From the NCBI GenBank assembly GCA_002633005.1, contig NMRA01000051.1, positions 871,273 to 935,272 of the forward strand: 64,000 nucleotides of DNA. The letters are read 5' to 3'. Position 1 is the stretch's first letter. Every line of letters starts with the position of its first letter. Source of the DNA: Phoronis australis. Its lineage: Eukaryota > Phoronida > Phoronidae. This document shows, piece after piece, positions 12,888 to 24,330 of this stretch. The notes under the pieces were generated by a model. It was given only the letters and a program-made list of their open reading frames with translations, was not told where the DNA came from and did not search any database. The position numbers were made by a program, and so were the translations under genes.

Positions 12888-12952
<65 letters not shown>
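12888..12952. repeat. (CTG)n trinucleotide repeat, about 21 uninterrupted units
   Basis: A pure CTG tract followed by interrupted CTTTTGCTG units to about 12970. One plus frame reads through it as polyleucine, but nothing around it looks coding. Confidence 0.97.
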
Positions 12953-12954
<2 letters not shown>

Positions 12955-12970
12955 TGCTGCTTTTGCTGCA

Positions 12971-13629
12971 GCTTAGTTGCTAGACTTTGATCATATTCGT
13001 TTTCGTCTGATTTTGCTCGATGTCTGTGGCGTTTCAGTCGGTCATTTGTCTTCCAGTTACCAAGTCAGTAGATGCATTTCAAGATCAGTGGATATGGTTT
13101 TACATTGAATGTTGGCATAAGTCGTGCGTTCTGCTACATAGACTGTTATTTGATGAGTGTTTGTTTGTAGCGTCAAACTTTTGTGTAAATGGTTACGGAG
13201 ACCGCTCAGTATAAATTTCTTCAGACTCGTAACTAGTAGTCGATCGTATAGTAACAACCCCAGCTCACTCACGTCAGACAGAGCTGTTCTGGCTCGATAT
13301 GGTGAATGGGTGACTCGAAATTCACCGGGTGGCGCTAGTGAAAAGCGGTCTCACCTGAGGCATGTTCCGTAGAAGCAAAACTCGCGCTGGTCAGCAAAAT
13401 CAAGCGTGATCCTTTAAAATCAAGTGAGTGACAGGCGAGTATTTCCAATATATCATCGAAATGGCGACCACTAAAATGACTGGCTGGCGAGGTTAGAACG
13501 TGGAATTACGGGACATTGAGTCGTTACATGTATGTCCGTTCCATAAATGAATATTTTTCACCACAGGTGCAACGCGAGTGTTTTGCGTTTATGGAACCAG
13601 TATAAATGAGAACCGTAGGTCTGAGTCCA
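12971..13629. other. No recognisable feature
   Basis: No supported gene or repeat. Confidence 0.4.
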
Positions 13630-13770
13630 GGGGTGCGTTCCGTAAATTAAAGAAACACGCAAAAATACAAGATCACACAATTCCCGAGGTATTGCTGTGC
13701 ATGACAAGACAAGCACGGGGTCACATTAGATTTATTCGCGAGTGTCTTGCTTCTGTGGAACGCAGCCCAG
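13630..13770. mobile_element. Short MITE, hAT-like ends
   Basis: About 140 bp bounded by CAGGGGTGCGTTCC at the left and the inverted GGAACGCAGCCCAG at the right. Inverted similarity continues inward (GAAACACGC paired with GCGAGTGTC). CAG-type ends with GCGTTCC resemble hAT MITEs. No convincing 8-bp duplication is visible. Confidence 0.5.
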
Positions 13771-16412
13771 CGCAAAAGGGCGACAGATAACGAGATTATA
13801 TCAAAAGCACACTTGGTTCTGATCTCTTGGTGCGGTATTTTTTCAGGTTGCCAAGTATTTCCAAAAATAAACCACCTGGGATGAGCAAAAGTGATGCGGG
13901 TTTTTGCTTTCTAAACCTTGCTTGCGTTTGCGGGATTTTCAAAAACATGTTTGAGACCTTTGCCGAAATTTACGCAGGCAAGCGCTCGTTTTTATGTAGA
14001 GACACAGGTTTCAAAAAGTCACAATACAAATAACTATTATGCTTCTTTGACATTACCGATCGATGCAAGGCGCACGTTGTTCATAAATGACCATATAAAC
14101 AAAGGTGGAAAGATTTCATGACACATTTAATCATTGTTCCTACTTGAGATATCGCACCAACAAGTTGTTCTAAGCTTAATTCTTAACATTCTTAAAATTC
14201 TAGGACAATTCGACAAATTCGACGAGCGCCTGGAGTTGCTTCACCTACACATTGATAAAAATATGAATAAACTCAAAAGTTCTCTTCTTGAGAAATCGCG
14301 CCAACAACATTTTCCCCGTGTTAAACATGATTTTCTAGCTTGTATCGGCAAGGATAGTTTTAGGATCGCGACCCGCGTCATTGGCACAAAATTTTCATCG
14401 GCGCACTATGTTTTCTCACTTCCGGTCAACTGGCACATTAAACAGCTGAGTTTCTATAAGACCGCACCATATTGAAATGCACTATCCCGCCAGACAGCGA
14501 TCAGATCTTTGGTGGGCAGACGTTCAGCGCCACCTACATATCTCACGTAATGTGATCGTGAGGTTCCAACCTTAACAGATATAAAGTGTGTTTCAATATC
14601 TTTTCTGATATTATAATGCCGGCAATTTTTCACTGCTGTGCGGTAGGATATGGTTTACAGAAACGGCAAACCTCTTCAAATGTCTGTAGATGAAGGACAT
14701 CATGTTCCATACGTTTCCCACTGAGAAGAAGATTCCGCTCCCTGCGAAGTCAGGGTTGCGACTGATTTGTAAAGCGGGAGAATTTCGATCCCAGTCGATT
14801 TCAAAAAGCTGAAATAAGTTCTAACTAAGCAATGGGATGGACTGAGCCTGGAACTTATTTCTCTGTCTTTAGATTAACGAAGCACTACCTAGCTAGAACC
14901 AATATCCATACTGATCCTGTAATTGAATTTCAGTCCACCAAATCTGACGGAGTTGGGATCAAGCGGAAGTCGCTTTCACGCTGTTATTGCTCAAGAGAGC
15001 GCCAATATGAAAAGTCCGCCATTGTGTCGGCAATCGACCCTTACGTTGTTTTATGTACCAATTGCGAAACATCCGACCCAATAGAATACCCAAGACGACA
15101 AACTCAATGGACGTGAGTGATAGGGGTCTAACATACTGGAAAATAAACATTCAAATTATGTAGACACTTAATTGCGGATTGGGTCTGGGTCGATACCTAG
15201 TCTCAGACGGAAATAGCAGACGAAATTACACACGTGAAAGATGCCGCCGAAGAAAAAATTACGAATAAAAAACGAAAGCAAAAACTCACGTAAGTATAAT
15301 AAAGATTAACGTACATATAAGCAAAGGATTCTAAATGTTTACTGCAAGATGTGTTACAAATTTTGGAATAATTTTACGTAATACTTTAGCATACGACGGC
15401 GTCTTGTCCGGCGGTTTAATGTTCCCACACTATTAGCTCAGTTGAAACTTATAAAATCGTAGATTTCCGTAAGGCTTCTGATGGACAACAGTGTGCAATA
15501 AAACAACGGGTATGAGACTCCAGTAAATGTCAGGTTTTCACGTATTTTGGAAAATATGTTATAAAGGCCTCTTTCTAAGGGCATTGCTCGTTGCCCTTGT
15601 GCCGAGTAAAAGCAATAGAAGTCGTCAGACGTGGGCGCGTGTTCGATTCTTAGCAGGACAAAAATATGTAGCTGAAGTTGTACAACAAATTATCTTGGCG
15701 TCTTGCCGAATACAGCATATTTTGAAGACGACTAGTAAACGACATTTACCTGTGCAGTGGGGTTTAATCACTAAACGGTACGACCGGGCCAGGTACATGT
15801 AAATATTGAAAGCTTCAGCGTATGTATTCCCTTCTTAAAGTTATTTACAAATATCAAGGGCTTTGGTGGACGTGTTGTTAAGCTACCACAATCTAGATAT
15901 TAATGACGATACTTAGCGGTAACTGTTTTGAGTATCATTTATTTTCTTAAAATTATAAAACGGGGTTGCATTTCCTGTAGCTAGCTTCTTGCGAGTAACT
16001 TTGTTCTCGCGAGATATTGCCATGCATTAGAAATTAAGCACTTCAACTGATTAGCTTTCCCTCGCAAGTATCTTATTTTAAGGTACAGGCCTGATTTGCA
16101 TAGAGTTGTTATCTGGCAATTATGCTGCAAAGCTAGACGCTTACCGCGCTTATTAGGCAAATTGTTGTGTAGAAATACGTGTAGGTGAGGGAATAATCGA
16201 CTATTATAGTTTTAACGCGGTGTACCGATGAAAAATAAGAATACTTAGTACCCTCTAAGAGAGTAAGCAGGGTGACATCTGTTGGGAGCTTCTACGAAAA
16301 TTTCACACAGTCTACAGTACTGCGTACAGGGCTCAGATAACAACAACCTATTAGAACCAGCAGTCGAGACTCGTGATTATGCATTAATAATCCGGCCTTG
16401 CCATTACGTTTC
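13771..16412. other. No confirmed gene; one weak exon candidate at 14934-15112
   Basis: At 14934-15112 a pyrimidine-containing tract ending TTTCAG is followed by a 179-base plus-strand stretch and the donor GTGAGTG. The stretch is open in one frame, with cysteines (RCYC, CTNC) but no family I recognise. A weak repeated word pair, TTGAGAWATCGCRCCAACAA, occurs at about 14142 and 14287. A TTCGATTC motif near 15640 is reminiscent of a tRNA B box but has no tRNA around it. Confidence 0.2.
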
Positions 16413-16416
16413 TTAA

Positions 16417-16965
16417 AGAGACATGGAACGCGAACGCTCGTCAAAATAATATCTTTTAAACAATTTCTGACGAAAATAGTGCCTCGCAACGTCTAGTACA
16501 AAGTAATTCACTTTCCCCTGTGGGGAAATTTCCTCAAAAAAAATCACAACACGACTTTTGAAATACGCTCGAAGGAGAAACTCTGTGGTTACCACAAAGT
16601 TTCTACTCTCCTTCCCACTTATATGACAAATACGCGCTTGCGCTTACAGTCAGTTGCTTGAAGTCGCTTTAGGTCAAAGGTCACGTTTTCCGTATAAGGG
16701 AAATGTGCTACGCCTATGTTTTGCCATTCCTAATAGGGAGACGTGCTTTGCCTTGTGGGAGAAAAATCGACGAAGTGGCGAGCAGTTGACATTTCGTGTT
16801 TTTGAAATTTGAAACTAAAAGAAAATGCTTTGATATCAACAGAAATTAAGAATTTTTAAGAACGGACCCTAAAATTACCTTGTGAGCAGGTTTGAAGTCT
16901 GTTTCAGTGGCAGAGAGCCACTTTCAATATTGCAATTTAGTCTGTTTATCGCGTTCCAGGCCTCT
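16417..16965 (+). mobile_element. TTAA-flanked MITE family B, copy 1 (complete)
   Basis: A 549-bp element bounded by AGAGACATGGAACGCG and the inverted CGCGTTCCAGGCCTCT, with intact TTAA on both sides (16413-16416 and 16966-16969). A TTAA target site is shared by piggyBac and Kolobok. The TTAAAGAGG end resembles the TTAAAGG ends of T2-type MITEs assigned to Kolobok. Two further copies lie at 27.3-27.7 kb (inverted, truncated) and 52.8-53.5 kb. No coding capacity. Confidence 0.8.
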
Positions 16966-16969
16966 TTAA

Positions 16970-17629
16970 AGCTGCATTCGCCCTCTTTAGTTGGCGAAAA
17001 ACGGAAATCGAATTTGCCCTCTTACTCTGATGAAATCGGTCTCTTAATATTCCTTACCGTGATAGGATTTCATTTCTGTTCCTAAACTGAAATCGTAGTT
17101 AATGCTTATATGCGCCATTTTCGAATTCGTATTTTTAGGCTAGTTGGCCAATCCCAATAAACTCAGTTTTTGAGTCGCTGATGGTTTTGATTTTTTTGTA
17201 CATAACGGAAATAGAATCTTATTGCGGTAGGAGCATTATGAGTCCGATTTGATGCAAGAAAAAGACCTCATTCAATTTTCGCTTTTGTCAGCTAAACAGT
17301 GCGAAATGCAGCTTTAAACAAAAGAAATCTTATTGAATTTGCTGTGATTTATTTTTCCGCCGTGGTGAATAGTTTCCGGTTCGCCCACTCGCAATTACGT
17401 GTATACGCACATCGATGTTTAAAAAAACTGTTGAAGGTTGGAGTCCATCAAAGTGTTTTTCTGCAAAATGAAAAGATACTAGAAGCATTTCGCCGCAACG
17501 TGATTTGTTATATCCTGAGAACAACTAAATTAACTTCATCAGGGAGAGCTCCTTCGGTGAAATATTTTCAGTGTCTGTCTCCAAGGCTGTTTCTCAATAA
17601 CATATTTAACAATATCAACGGTAAAATTA
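16970..17629. other. No recognisable feature
   Basis: Nothing supported before the trinucleotide-rich tract. Confidence 0.4.
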
Positions 17630-17875
17630 ATGATAACAAGAGGAATAATATTGATAATAACAATGATGATGATGATATTAATAATAATGATTAGTAGTAG
17701 TAGTTCTATTTCTATTTTATTACCAATGTTAATATTATGATAATTATTAGTAGTAGTTTTAATAGTAGTAGTAGCAGTAGTATCATTATTTTTATGCTTA
17801 TTGTTATTTTTAGTTTTATTATTATTAGTATCATTATCATTATTATGATGATGATGACGAAGATGATGGTATCAC
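17630..17875. repeat. ATT/ATG/TAG-rich trinucleotide low-complexity tract
   Basis: Interspersed AATAATATT, GATGATGAT, TAGTAGTAG and TTATTATTA runs. Frames ending in Asn/Asp runs here are artefacts. Confidence 0.9.
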
Positions 17876-18665
17876 TTTAACTTTGTGCCTTTGTGTTACC
17901 CCTTCGCCGGGTGGGTACTGCCAAATGGGGAACGACGAAAGTAATACTGGCTCAGAATAACCTTTTATAGTTGTTTATTGACTCTAGAGCCCGTTTTCGC
18001 GGATGCTCAGGTATTACGTCGGTCGGAACTTTGAATGTACAGCAGCATCCCCTACCCATTATGAGAAAGAGAACCCCAAAGCGTTTTGCAGCGTCTATGA
18101 CCGTCGAGCTAATTCGACGTCGAATGCGCTTGAGAGCGTTTTACACGACTGTCCACTGCATGCCCAGCAACAACACAAGGCGCGAAATAGATTCAAATGG
18201 TATGTAAATCCGCTTGAAATGTCGCCAATATTGTTAACGCCGATGCCTCTTCTATTTATCATAATAACTGCAAATCACGGACGACGTGAAAATCATTTTA
18301 AACTTCATTGTAAATACCTGCGTCTAATACGCGATTACACAGTTTTCTGTTCATGTTCATGGACTTTGCGGTCTAGAGCCAAAATCTGCGGACTCGAGAC
18401 ACTCGCGAGAATTTAGCTAGTGTGATCACGTGCTCCGCTTATAATGCCATTTGATATCTGGCGAAGACCTGCATGATCTCGTGTTTCCGCGAGATTTTGA
18501 GACTACGGAATGCAGCCCAGGTTTGAGTGACACAGTCTCCAAGCCTTTAACTTGTACTTGGTGCGAAAAATCACTTATGAAACGGGAACAGTGAATTCAA
18601 TCTCAACCTCACCGACCAATCATTTCAGTGGTCACCATTTTGATAGTATAGACTAGTAAGCTCTA
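17876..18665. other. No recognisable gene
   Basis: A 137-codon plus frame (18003-18416) is near the length expected by chance for this base composition and shows no family motif. Confidence 0.35.
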
Positions 18666-18667
18666 GG

Positions 18668-19188
18668 TTGCCTATAGGTGCTGCAGAGCAAAGGTAAGAC
18701 ACTGGGTGCGCAAACTGTCGGTGGATGCATGGAGAGAAACCAAACAAATTTTTCCAAGTCCTATTGAACCAAAAGGCTCAAAGAAACTGTTATGTTTAGA
18801 TAGGTTTGCTATGAAGCAGCTGATCCAGGTTATTACTGGACACTGCAAACTAGCTCGGCACCGTAACATCACAGGCCCCATGGCATGTTCATTTTGTCCT
18901 AACTGTGGCTTGGAGGCCGAGACTCCTCAACATCTGGTGGAGATTTGCCCTGCCTACGCCACTTGATAGATACATAACCCGCCTGGTTAACATCGTTAGA
19001 TCATACATGTTTAACAGTATTTCTGTCTTTCTGAAACAAACAGGCAGATTTTACCGATGAGGAATCCGATGATGTCGTGTCCCCATCAGTTATAATCAGG
19101 TGATTAGTGTAATGGGCCCGGTCTTGTAGTCTAAACACGCCTGATGTACCGCAAACGGCATCAGGCGACCTGCACTCTTTTTTTTTTA
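18668..19188 (+). pseudogene. 5'-truncated LINE tail (post-RNase H zinc finger and 3' UTR), copy 1
   Basis: Homologous to 33488-34027. The open part (18706-18966) encodes RKLSVDAW, LARHRNITG, and a zinc-finger-like motif CPNC...HLVEIC (C-x2-C-x8-H-x4-C), the tail of a LINE open frame downstream of RNase H. A small deletion shifts it relative to the other copy, and it stops early after AYAT. It is followed by a shared 3' UTR ending GCACTCTTTTTTTT. Both copies end at the same place, as expected for target-primed integration with 5' truncation. Confidence 0.75.
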
Positions 19189-20047
19189 GTAAGCTCCCGA
19201 GCATACTCGAGAAACTCTCCCCTATTAGTCGCGTAATTTTACGAGGTCTTGCGAGATCTTGTTTTTTCGCAAGAAACTTGGTCTACGGAAGGCTCTTCAG
19301 ATCGTCTGGCGGCCTGGTGTAATTGAGGACGAGCGTGCTGCAAATGCATACAATTCTAATTTATCTTTCTTTCGCTCGTAGACCGTCATCGTGAGCACAC
19401 AGTAAAAGGTCTCACGATTTCGATGTTTACCCGAGCTGAGTTCCATCGAACACAACTTATGAATGAAAGCAAAACTGATTAGGCCTATGCTTTTCTTAAT
19501 TTTTTATTCTTATATAGCGCTATCGATACGAAAGTGCAAAAAAGGTGTTTGTCAAATCTCGATCAAACGGATGATGACATCACTTGGTGTCTTTTTTATT
19601 AATGTTTATTACGAAATCTTCAGAATACAATGAATATACATGTCACGTTTTCCCCCGTGTGTGGGTGGGCGCAGGTTGTTACAGACCGGTGCTAATAGCT
19701 TTCGGTGCAACGATTGACTGGAGACTGGTTCGAGTTAATCCTTTATTAATCCCGACCGTACGTTCACAAGCCTACTCAAACAAAACGTCCGACGTAATGT
19801 CTCTTTATGCTCCAGCCAGTGCTGCGAAGCCTTGACTTGTGATGAACTTCTGAGACATGTTTAGCAACTGTTACACTCATTGATTCAATAACCTGCTGTC
19901 TCTATAGCTGGCTCTGTGTTGACTATCGCTGTAACTGCTGATTCTCTTCACTGCAACTCAACTGTAGTTCTCCTGATTAACTTTCTTGAACTGGCTTGAT
20001 CTTCTCTTGAACTGACTTGATCTCCCTAACACAAACCCGTGCTTGTG

Positions 20048-20055
20048 TATTTATA
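20048..20055 (-). promoter_or_regulatory. TATA box of the solo LTR
   Basis: TATAAATA on the minus strand, between the heat-shock elements and the AATAAA signal. Confidence 0.7.
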
Positions 20056-20097
20056 GCCTAATGCATTGTTCTGAAACTTTACATCAATTCAAGCACA

Positions 20098-20269
20098 TTC
20101 TAGAACTTTCCTGAATCTACCCAATCATTCTACAAACATATACTAGTCTCTAGAATATTCCAGACTGCATTAATCACTGTCATGCTAGAGTCTTCTAGAA
20201 AGCTCCACACTATACTGTAGTAAACAAATTACATCATCACTGTTCTGACCTCAGTCTTCTAGAAAGTTC
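20098..20269 (-). promoter_or_regulatory. Cluster of heat-shock elements in LTR U3
   Basis: Heat-shock factor binds inverted nGAAn units. At 20098-20115 there are four perfect boxes with correct 2-base spacing: TTCtaGAActTTCctGAA. At 20148-20165 there is ctc-ta-GAA-ta-TTC-ca-GAc. At 20193-20205 there is TTC-ta-GAA-ag-ctc, and at 20257-20269 TTC-ta-GAA-ag-TTC. The nearest edge is about 43 bp upstream of the TATA box on the minus strand, a normal promoter distance. The last two sites lie in a tandem 64-bp repeat. Confidence 0.8.
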
Positions 20270-20317
20270 CACACTATTTTGTAGTAAACAAATTACATCA
20301 TCACTGTACTTAACTCA
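20189..20317. repeat. 64-bp tandem duplication inside LTR U3
   Basis: Two units (20189-20252 and 20253-20316), each starting AGTCTTCTAGAAAG and running through TTACATCATCACTGT. The duplication doubles one heat-shock element. Confidence 0.9.
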
Positions 20318-20396
20318 GGGGTCATGCCAATCAAACAGAATAACAAAACAAAACAACACAACTAAAAATACTGTCAAACTATATTCTGACAATACA

Positions 20397-22420
20397 TAAA
20401 CCAGAAAGCGCTAAGAGGCGTTATATCTTAGTGCCTTCACTACCCACGATTCCCTGTGACCAACTTCGGATTATCCATTGAGTTAACTAAGCTACAGCTT
20501 TGGGCTCCGCACGAATTAATGATCACAATAGCGAATTTTTGTGTTTGGTATTGGGTCAAACTTTATGTTGCTAAATTAATGGCGATTACTAAATTGACTT
20601 GCTGATGTATTTACATGTATCACATTTTTTAATTCATCACCCTTTTGAATTTTTGAGTTAATGAAAATGTGTACTCTCAATGTCATCATTATCATCATTC
20701 ATATTTTGATCCATTCCACTTTTACATTTTTTTAGGTATGTTCCACTTAGGAACACCTCCAGAAATGTGGATTTAATCGTTTTTGAACCTTCATGCTGAT
20801 CTCTTAAGAGTTTTAAAGCTTGCTTGGATTTGGTTAAATGTTGTTTCTACAATGAAACAACACTTTCTGTAAGATATAAAATGGCTAAACTTGTAAAGTT
20901 TTATTAATAGAGCAAAAAGTTATTTTACTTCATTTTTGAGAACAAGCGTATTATTCGCTTTTGTTTCATTGTCTTTTTCGAGTCCGTACCGGTGTTTTGC
21001 GGTAGTTATATTCTCATCGCTTAGTTCCACCAACTGATGTTCCCATTTTTCCCAGGAAGGCTACTGCCCCATGTTCTTCAGTCCTGACATTCATCCTGTT
21101 CAAAATCTTAAAACCGATGCCTCCCCGACTCGGTGCTACGTGGTTGCCTTAGAAATTGAGTGTCATTCCGAGTTTACTTTATACGGGAAATAGGTAAGAA
21201 GGTTTTTGTTAGTTGTAGCAATAAATCATTTACGTTTGCCACTAAACAACTACTCTGGCCATTTTTGTGTTTTTTAAATAAAAGCATCTACCCCTGAGAA
21301 GCTATTTGTGTATGATGAATATTCAACTGTGACGCTTATTCGAGATTTAGACATGACGTCACAGTGGCGGCCATCTGTGTCTCGTGTAGACCTAGTTAAG
21401 TTACGCGTCTATGACTTTTTTTAAACCTGAAATGTGTCAAAGAAGAAAAAGATGGAATTGTCTACTATCTGTGACTAATAATACTCCCTGTTCAAAAACT
21501 TACTTCAATTTTGCGTCTGCCACATCCCTGTTCAGTGAAAAGTGCCTCAAGTTGCCACTCATCTCAACACCGCCACCCCCCCCCATCTCACACTCATTTC
21601 AACAGCCCTTCCTCCACACTGCCCCACCCCTACCCCTGCTACTCAAAAATGTCACTTTTTGCACATATGGGCTCGTGCACCTGATACACAACATGGCGTC
21701 GCGCGGAAATTGATTTATTGTATAAAGAGATCAGGCTTGGGGAACATTGAGGAACACACAGTCGAGGGGACATGGCGTTGGAAGAACATCGAATTGGGTT
21801 AGGTGTTGGAGGATTACCGTCTGAGACGCAGTGGGGTGGGAAAACAAAGAGGCTGGGGCTTAGGGGCGACATCCTTTGTCGTTACAACCAGTTTTGTTTT
21901 TAGAAAATACATTTTCCGTCAAGCAAAAACAGATCAACATTGTAACGAATCCTAACATTCTAAAATTTGAGGGTGCTCTTTTTGCTCCCCATCCCCCAAA
22001 ATGATCACAGAAGTGGTTTCATAAATCCCCTGTAGCCTACGGCACACGACCTGGTAGCCGATTTTGGACATTCCACCGTTGACGGGCTACTTTGATGTAA
22101 TTCCATTTAAATTCTCGGATCTGGCTATTCTCCTACAATAGCCGGTTCATTGAAACAAAGGTGCAAAGTGTGCTGGTAGGTTGGACATTGCATAAATATC
22201 CCCAGGCTCAATGTTGCAGCTGGAAGTTAATGAGAGCTAATTGATCAATGAACCCAAAAACATGTAGTTCAAGGGTACTAAACAATCATATGGTATGCGA
22301 ACATCGAATCATTCGCACGAACGCCCCTGAATCGTCCGCACGCATCGTTTCGTCATTCGCACTGCAACATCATGCGCCAGAACAATCTGTTATAAACATC
22401 AATCACCTTCTTATGTAACG
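20397..22420. other. No recognisable gene
   Basis: Contains a C-rich stretch (21560-21650) and a TGACGTCA palindrome with adjacent GTGGCGGCCATCT near 21354-21377. Together these look like CREB- and YY1-type sites, but no exon is evident next to them. Confidence 0.3.
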
Positions 22421-22878
22421 CCAAAGGGTTTTTAATCGAGTCCATTTCTGCGCATAGAAATGTGCTTAATCTACGCGTGCTTTTGCTTAATCTACGCGTG
22501 CTTTCGCTTAGTAATCTACGCGTACTTTTATTTCTTAAACGATCATCGTTTTGTTCTTAATCAACGCGCACTTTTGTTTAATCAACGCGTAGTTTTACTT
22601 AATCAACGCGTATTTTTAATCGGTTCATATAGTCCAATCACGCCCGAGCTCTCAAATCTCAAAATGGCAGAAGACTTTCTACGTGGGTGCAAGGCATCTT
22701 TTGAAGAATGTTACAGATTTTTATCAAGAGACCACGTAAGTGATTAAGAGCAGAACGATGATCGTTTAAGAACTTAAAGTACGCGTAGATTAAGCAAAAG
22801 TACGCGTATACATCAAAAGTATGCTTAGGTTAAGAACATTTTTACGTGCATAAAGGTACTCGTTTAAGAACCCTTTGG
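22421..22878. mobile_element. Foldback element with mini-exon in the loop
   Basis: A 458-bp element with long inverted arms. It starts CCAAAGGGTTTTTAATCGAG and ends with the inverted CTCGTTTAAGAACCCTTTGG. The arms (about 22421-22565 and 22738-22878) contain a tandem word TTAATCTACGCGTGC/TACTTTT and a matched block TTAAACGATCATCGTT. The loop (about 22620-22735) is unique sequence holding an ATG frame. No clear target duplication is visible. Confidence 0.75.
22664..22735 (+). CDS. Putative 24-codon first exon in foldback loop
   Basis: An ATG in context AAAATGG opens a 24-codon stretch (MAEDFLRGCKA... to SRDH) that ends exactly at a consensus donor GTAAGT (22736-22741). The donor lies at the start of the right inverted arm. 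No second exon or transposase is visible nearby. It could be the remaining first exon of the parental transposase gene, a captured host exon, or chance. Family not recognised. Confidence 0.3.
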
Positions 22879-24129
22879 TGTTTTCTTCTCAAACCATTCC
22901 CCATCGGTAATATTCATTTTCAAAGTACTGGTGATTCAGTGGTTCGTACAGATGACGCGATGCCCGCCGCGTGTGATTGAATGGTACCTTTGTATAGCTG
23001 AATTTTTATCTTCACATCTGCGTTGCTGAACAGATAACCAATATAGAACAGTTTGTTGCTCGACGTCAAAAATCAACTCAACCGTGATTTTGGCCCTGTT
23101 TAGCTTTACAATGCTTTTCTTACACAGAGTTTAAACGAATACGCCAAAACATCCTACTGAAACAGTCTTACATTTTCGAGTTACATTTTCAATATTTTTC
23201 TTTCATATTTGAAAACCAGTGTACGTGTAGCTAAAACTGTGTTTCCTGTGTTATCTATCTTTTTGAATACGTGACGACGTACACACTCTTCATAATTCTT
23301 CTGATTCAGCCAAAGCAGAGATCTAAACATGAAAGCAAAGGAATAATAGACTCAATAACTTGTAGCATGTGATAAATCTCCACTAAAAGTTCGCTGATTA
23401 GACTAGCTTTGAGCAAATGTAAACGTAGATATTACGAAAAGGAAATTTATTTTGAGCTTAGGTTTAAATCGATAACCACATGCAAAAGCTTGTTACAGAC
23501 AACATTTGTTTCTTCAACATTCATCTCATTAGCTTAGTGGTTTGATATAGTACGATACATAACAGTAGCCTTTTCCTTGATTCGGTGTCTTCTGAAAGCT
23601 TTAGTCGATCTTTCCCTACGTACATGTGTCCTTACAATAAGAACCAGCAATACTCGCGCAAACACTGTCTTCCACGTGGCTAAACGTGTGAATTAATACT
23701 TGTCACGTTACGACGGAAACTCATTGAGACTTTGATTTGGGCAGTGGGCTCGTTATCAAAATATTCGTTTACTGTAATATTCATCTGCCGGTCGAGGTCA
23801 TTTAGAGTTGTTTCAAATATAAATGTTCATCTTTTCTGAATGCATGTACTGCGTCACGTAGTTTAATTATATTGAATTTGCCTCTTAATGTGCTTGGAGT
23901 ATTTAATCGTCGGCTTTAAGCTACGTATTCCTGATAGTATAGCTTAATTACGACATAATGAACAACAAATAGGTGCATATTTACCACCCAACTTCCTGAA
24001 ACGCTATTTTCAAATATCGACATCGTGCGTATGACACGTGTACGTGTAGTGACTTTGCCATGGCAAGACTTGGCTGGCAATTATGAGATGAGTGTATTAA
24101 CCAAACCGTTCGATACAATTTTCGTAAAT
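22879..24129. other. No recognisable feature
   Basis: Nothing supported. Confidence 0.4.
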
Positions 24130-24139
24130 TTCCGTGTCC

Positions 24140-24330
24140 CGCTTTTTGAAAGTCTGTCCCGCCATTCTGTCACACCATCAAAATGTCCCGCTTTCTGACA
24201 CACGGCAAAATTGACATATCATCGTATTCTATACCTATGCTTCCCCACTCTGGTATTACAACGACATTCCGTCATTGCGTTGTGACATACACTCAGATTT
24301 CCGGCTGATTCGCATGTCCCGCCTTTTCAA
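24140..24330. repeat. GTCCCGC-rich dispersed repeat, copy 1
   Basis: Contains several GTCCCGC words. The part at about 24160-24240 aligns with 62325-62410 through CATTCTGTCACACCATC, ATGTCCCGC, TTTTGACACACGGC and ATATCATCGTATTCTAT. Non-coding; class unknown. Confidence 0.55.

Larger units (their letters stand above)
19641..20391 (-). mobile_element. Solo LTR (minus orientation) with heat-shock-like U3
   Basis: A 751-bp unit with perfect short inverted termini TGTCA...TGACA. It is flanked by identical 5-bp target duplications ATACA (19636-19640 and 20392-20396). On the minus strand it has, in order: a GATTGGC box (about 20326-20332), several heat-shock elements (20098-20269), a TATAAATA box (20055-20048) and an AATAAA signal (19747-19742). 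That is the U3-R-U5 order of an LTR. No internal retroelement sequence lies on either side, so it is a solo LTR left by recombination. A 5-bp duplication fits Gypsy, BEL or ERV-type elements; the class is not determined. Confidence 0.88.

Noticed and set aside
12744-12983. Polyleucine frame
   Set aside because: Caused by the CTG repeat; no flanking coding signal.
14134-14475. 113-codon plus frame
   Set aside because: Starts at TTG, no homology recognised, chance length.
18003-18416. 137-codon plus frame
   Set aside because: About the longest frame expected by chance in 64 kb of this composition; no domain or splice support.
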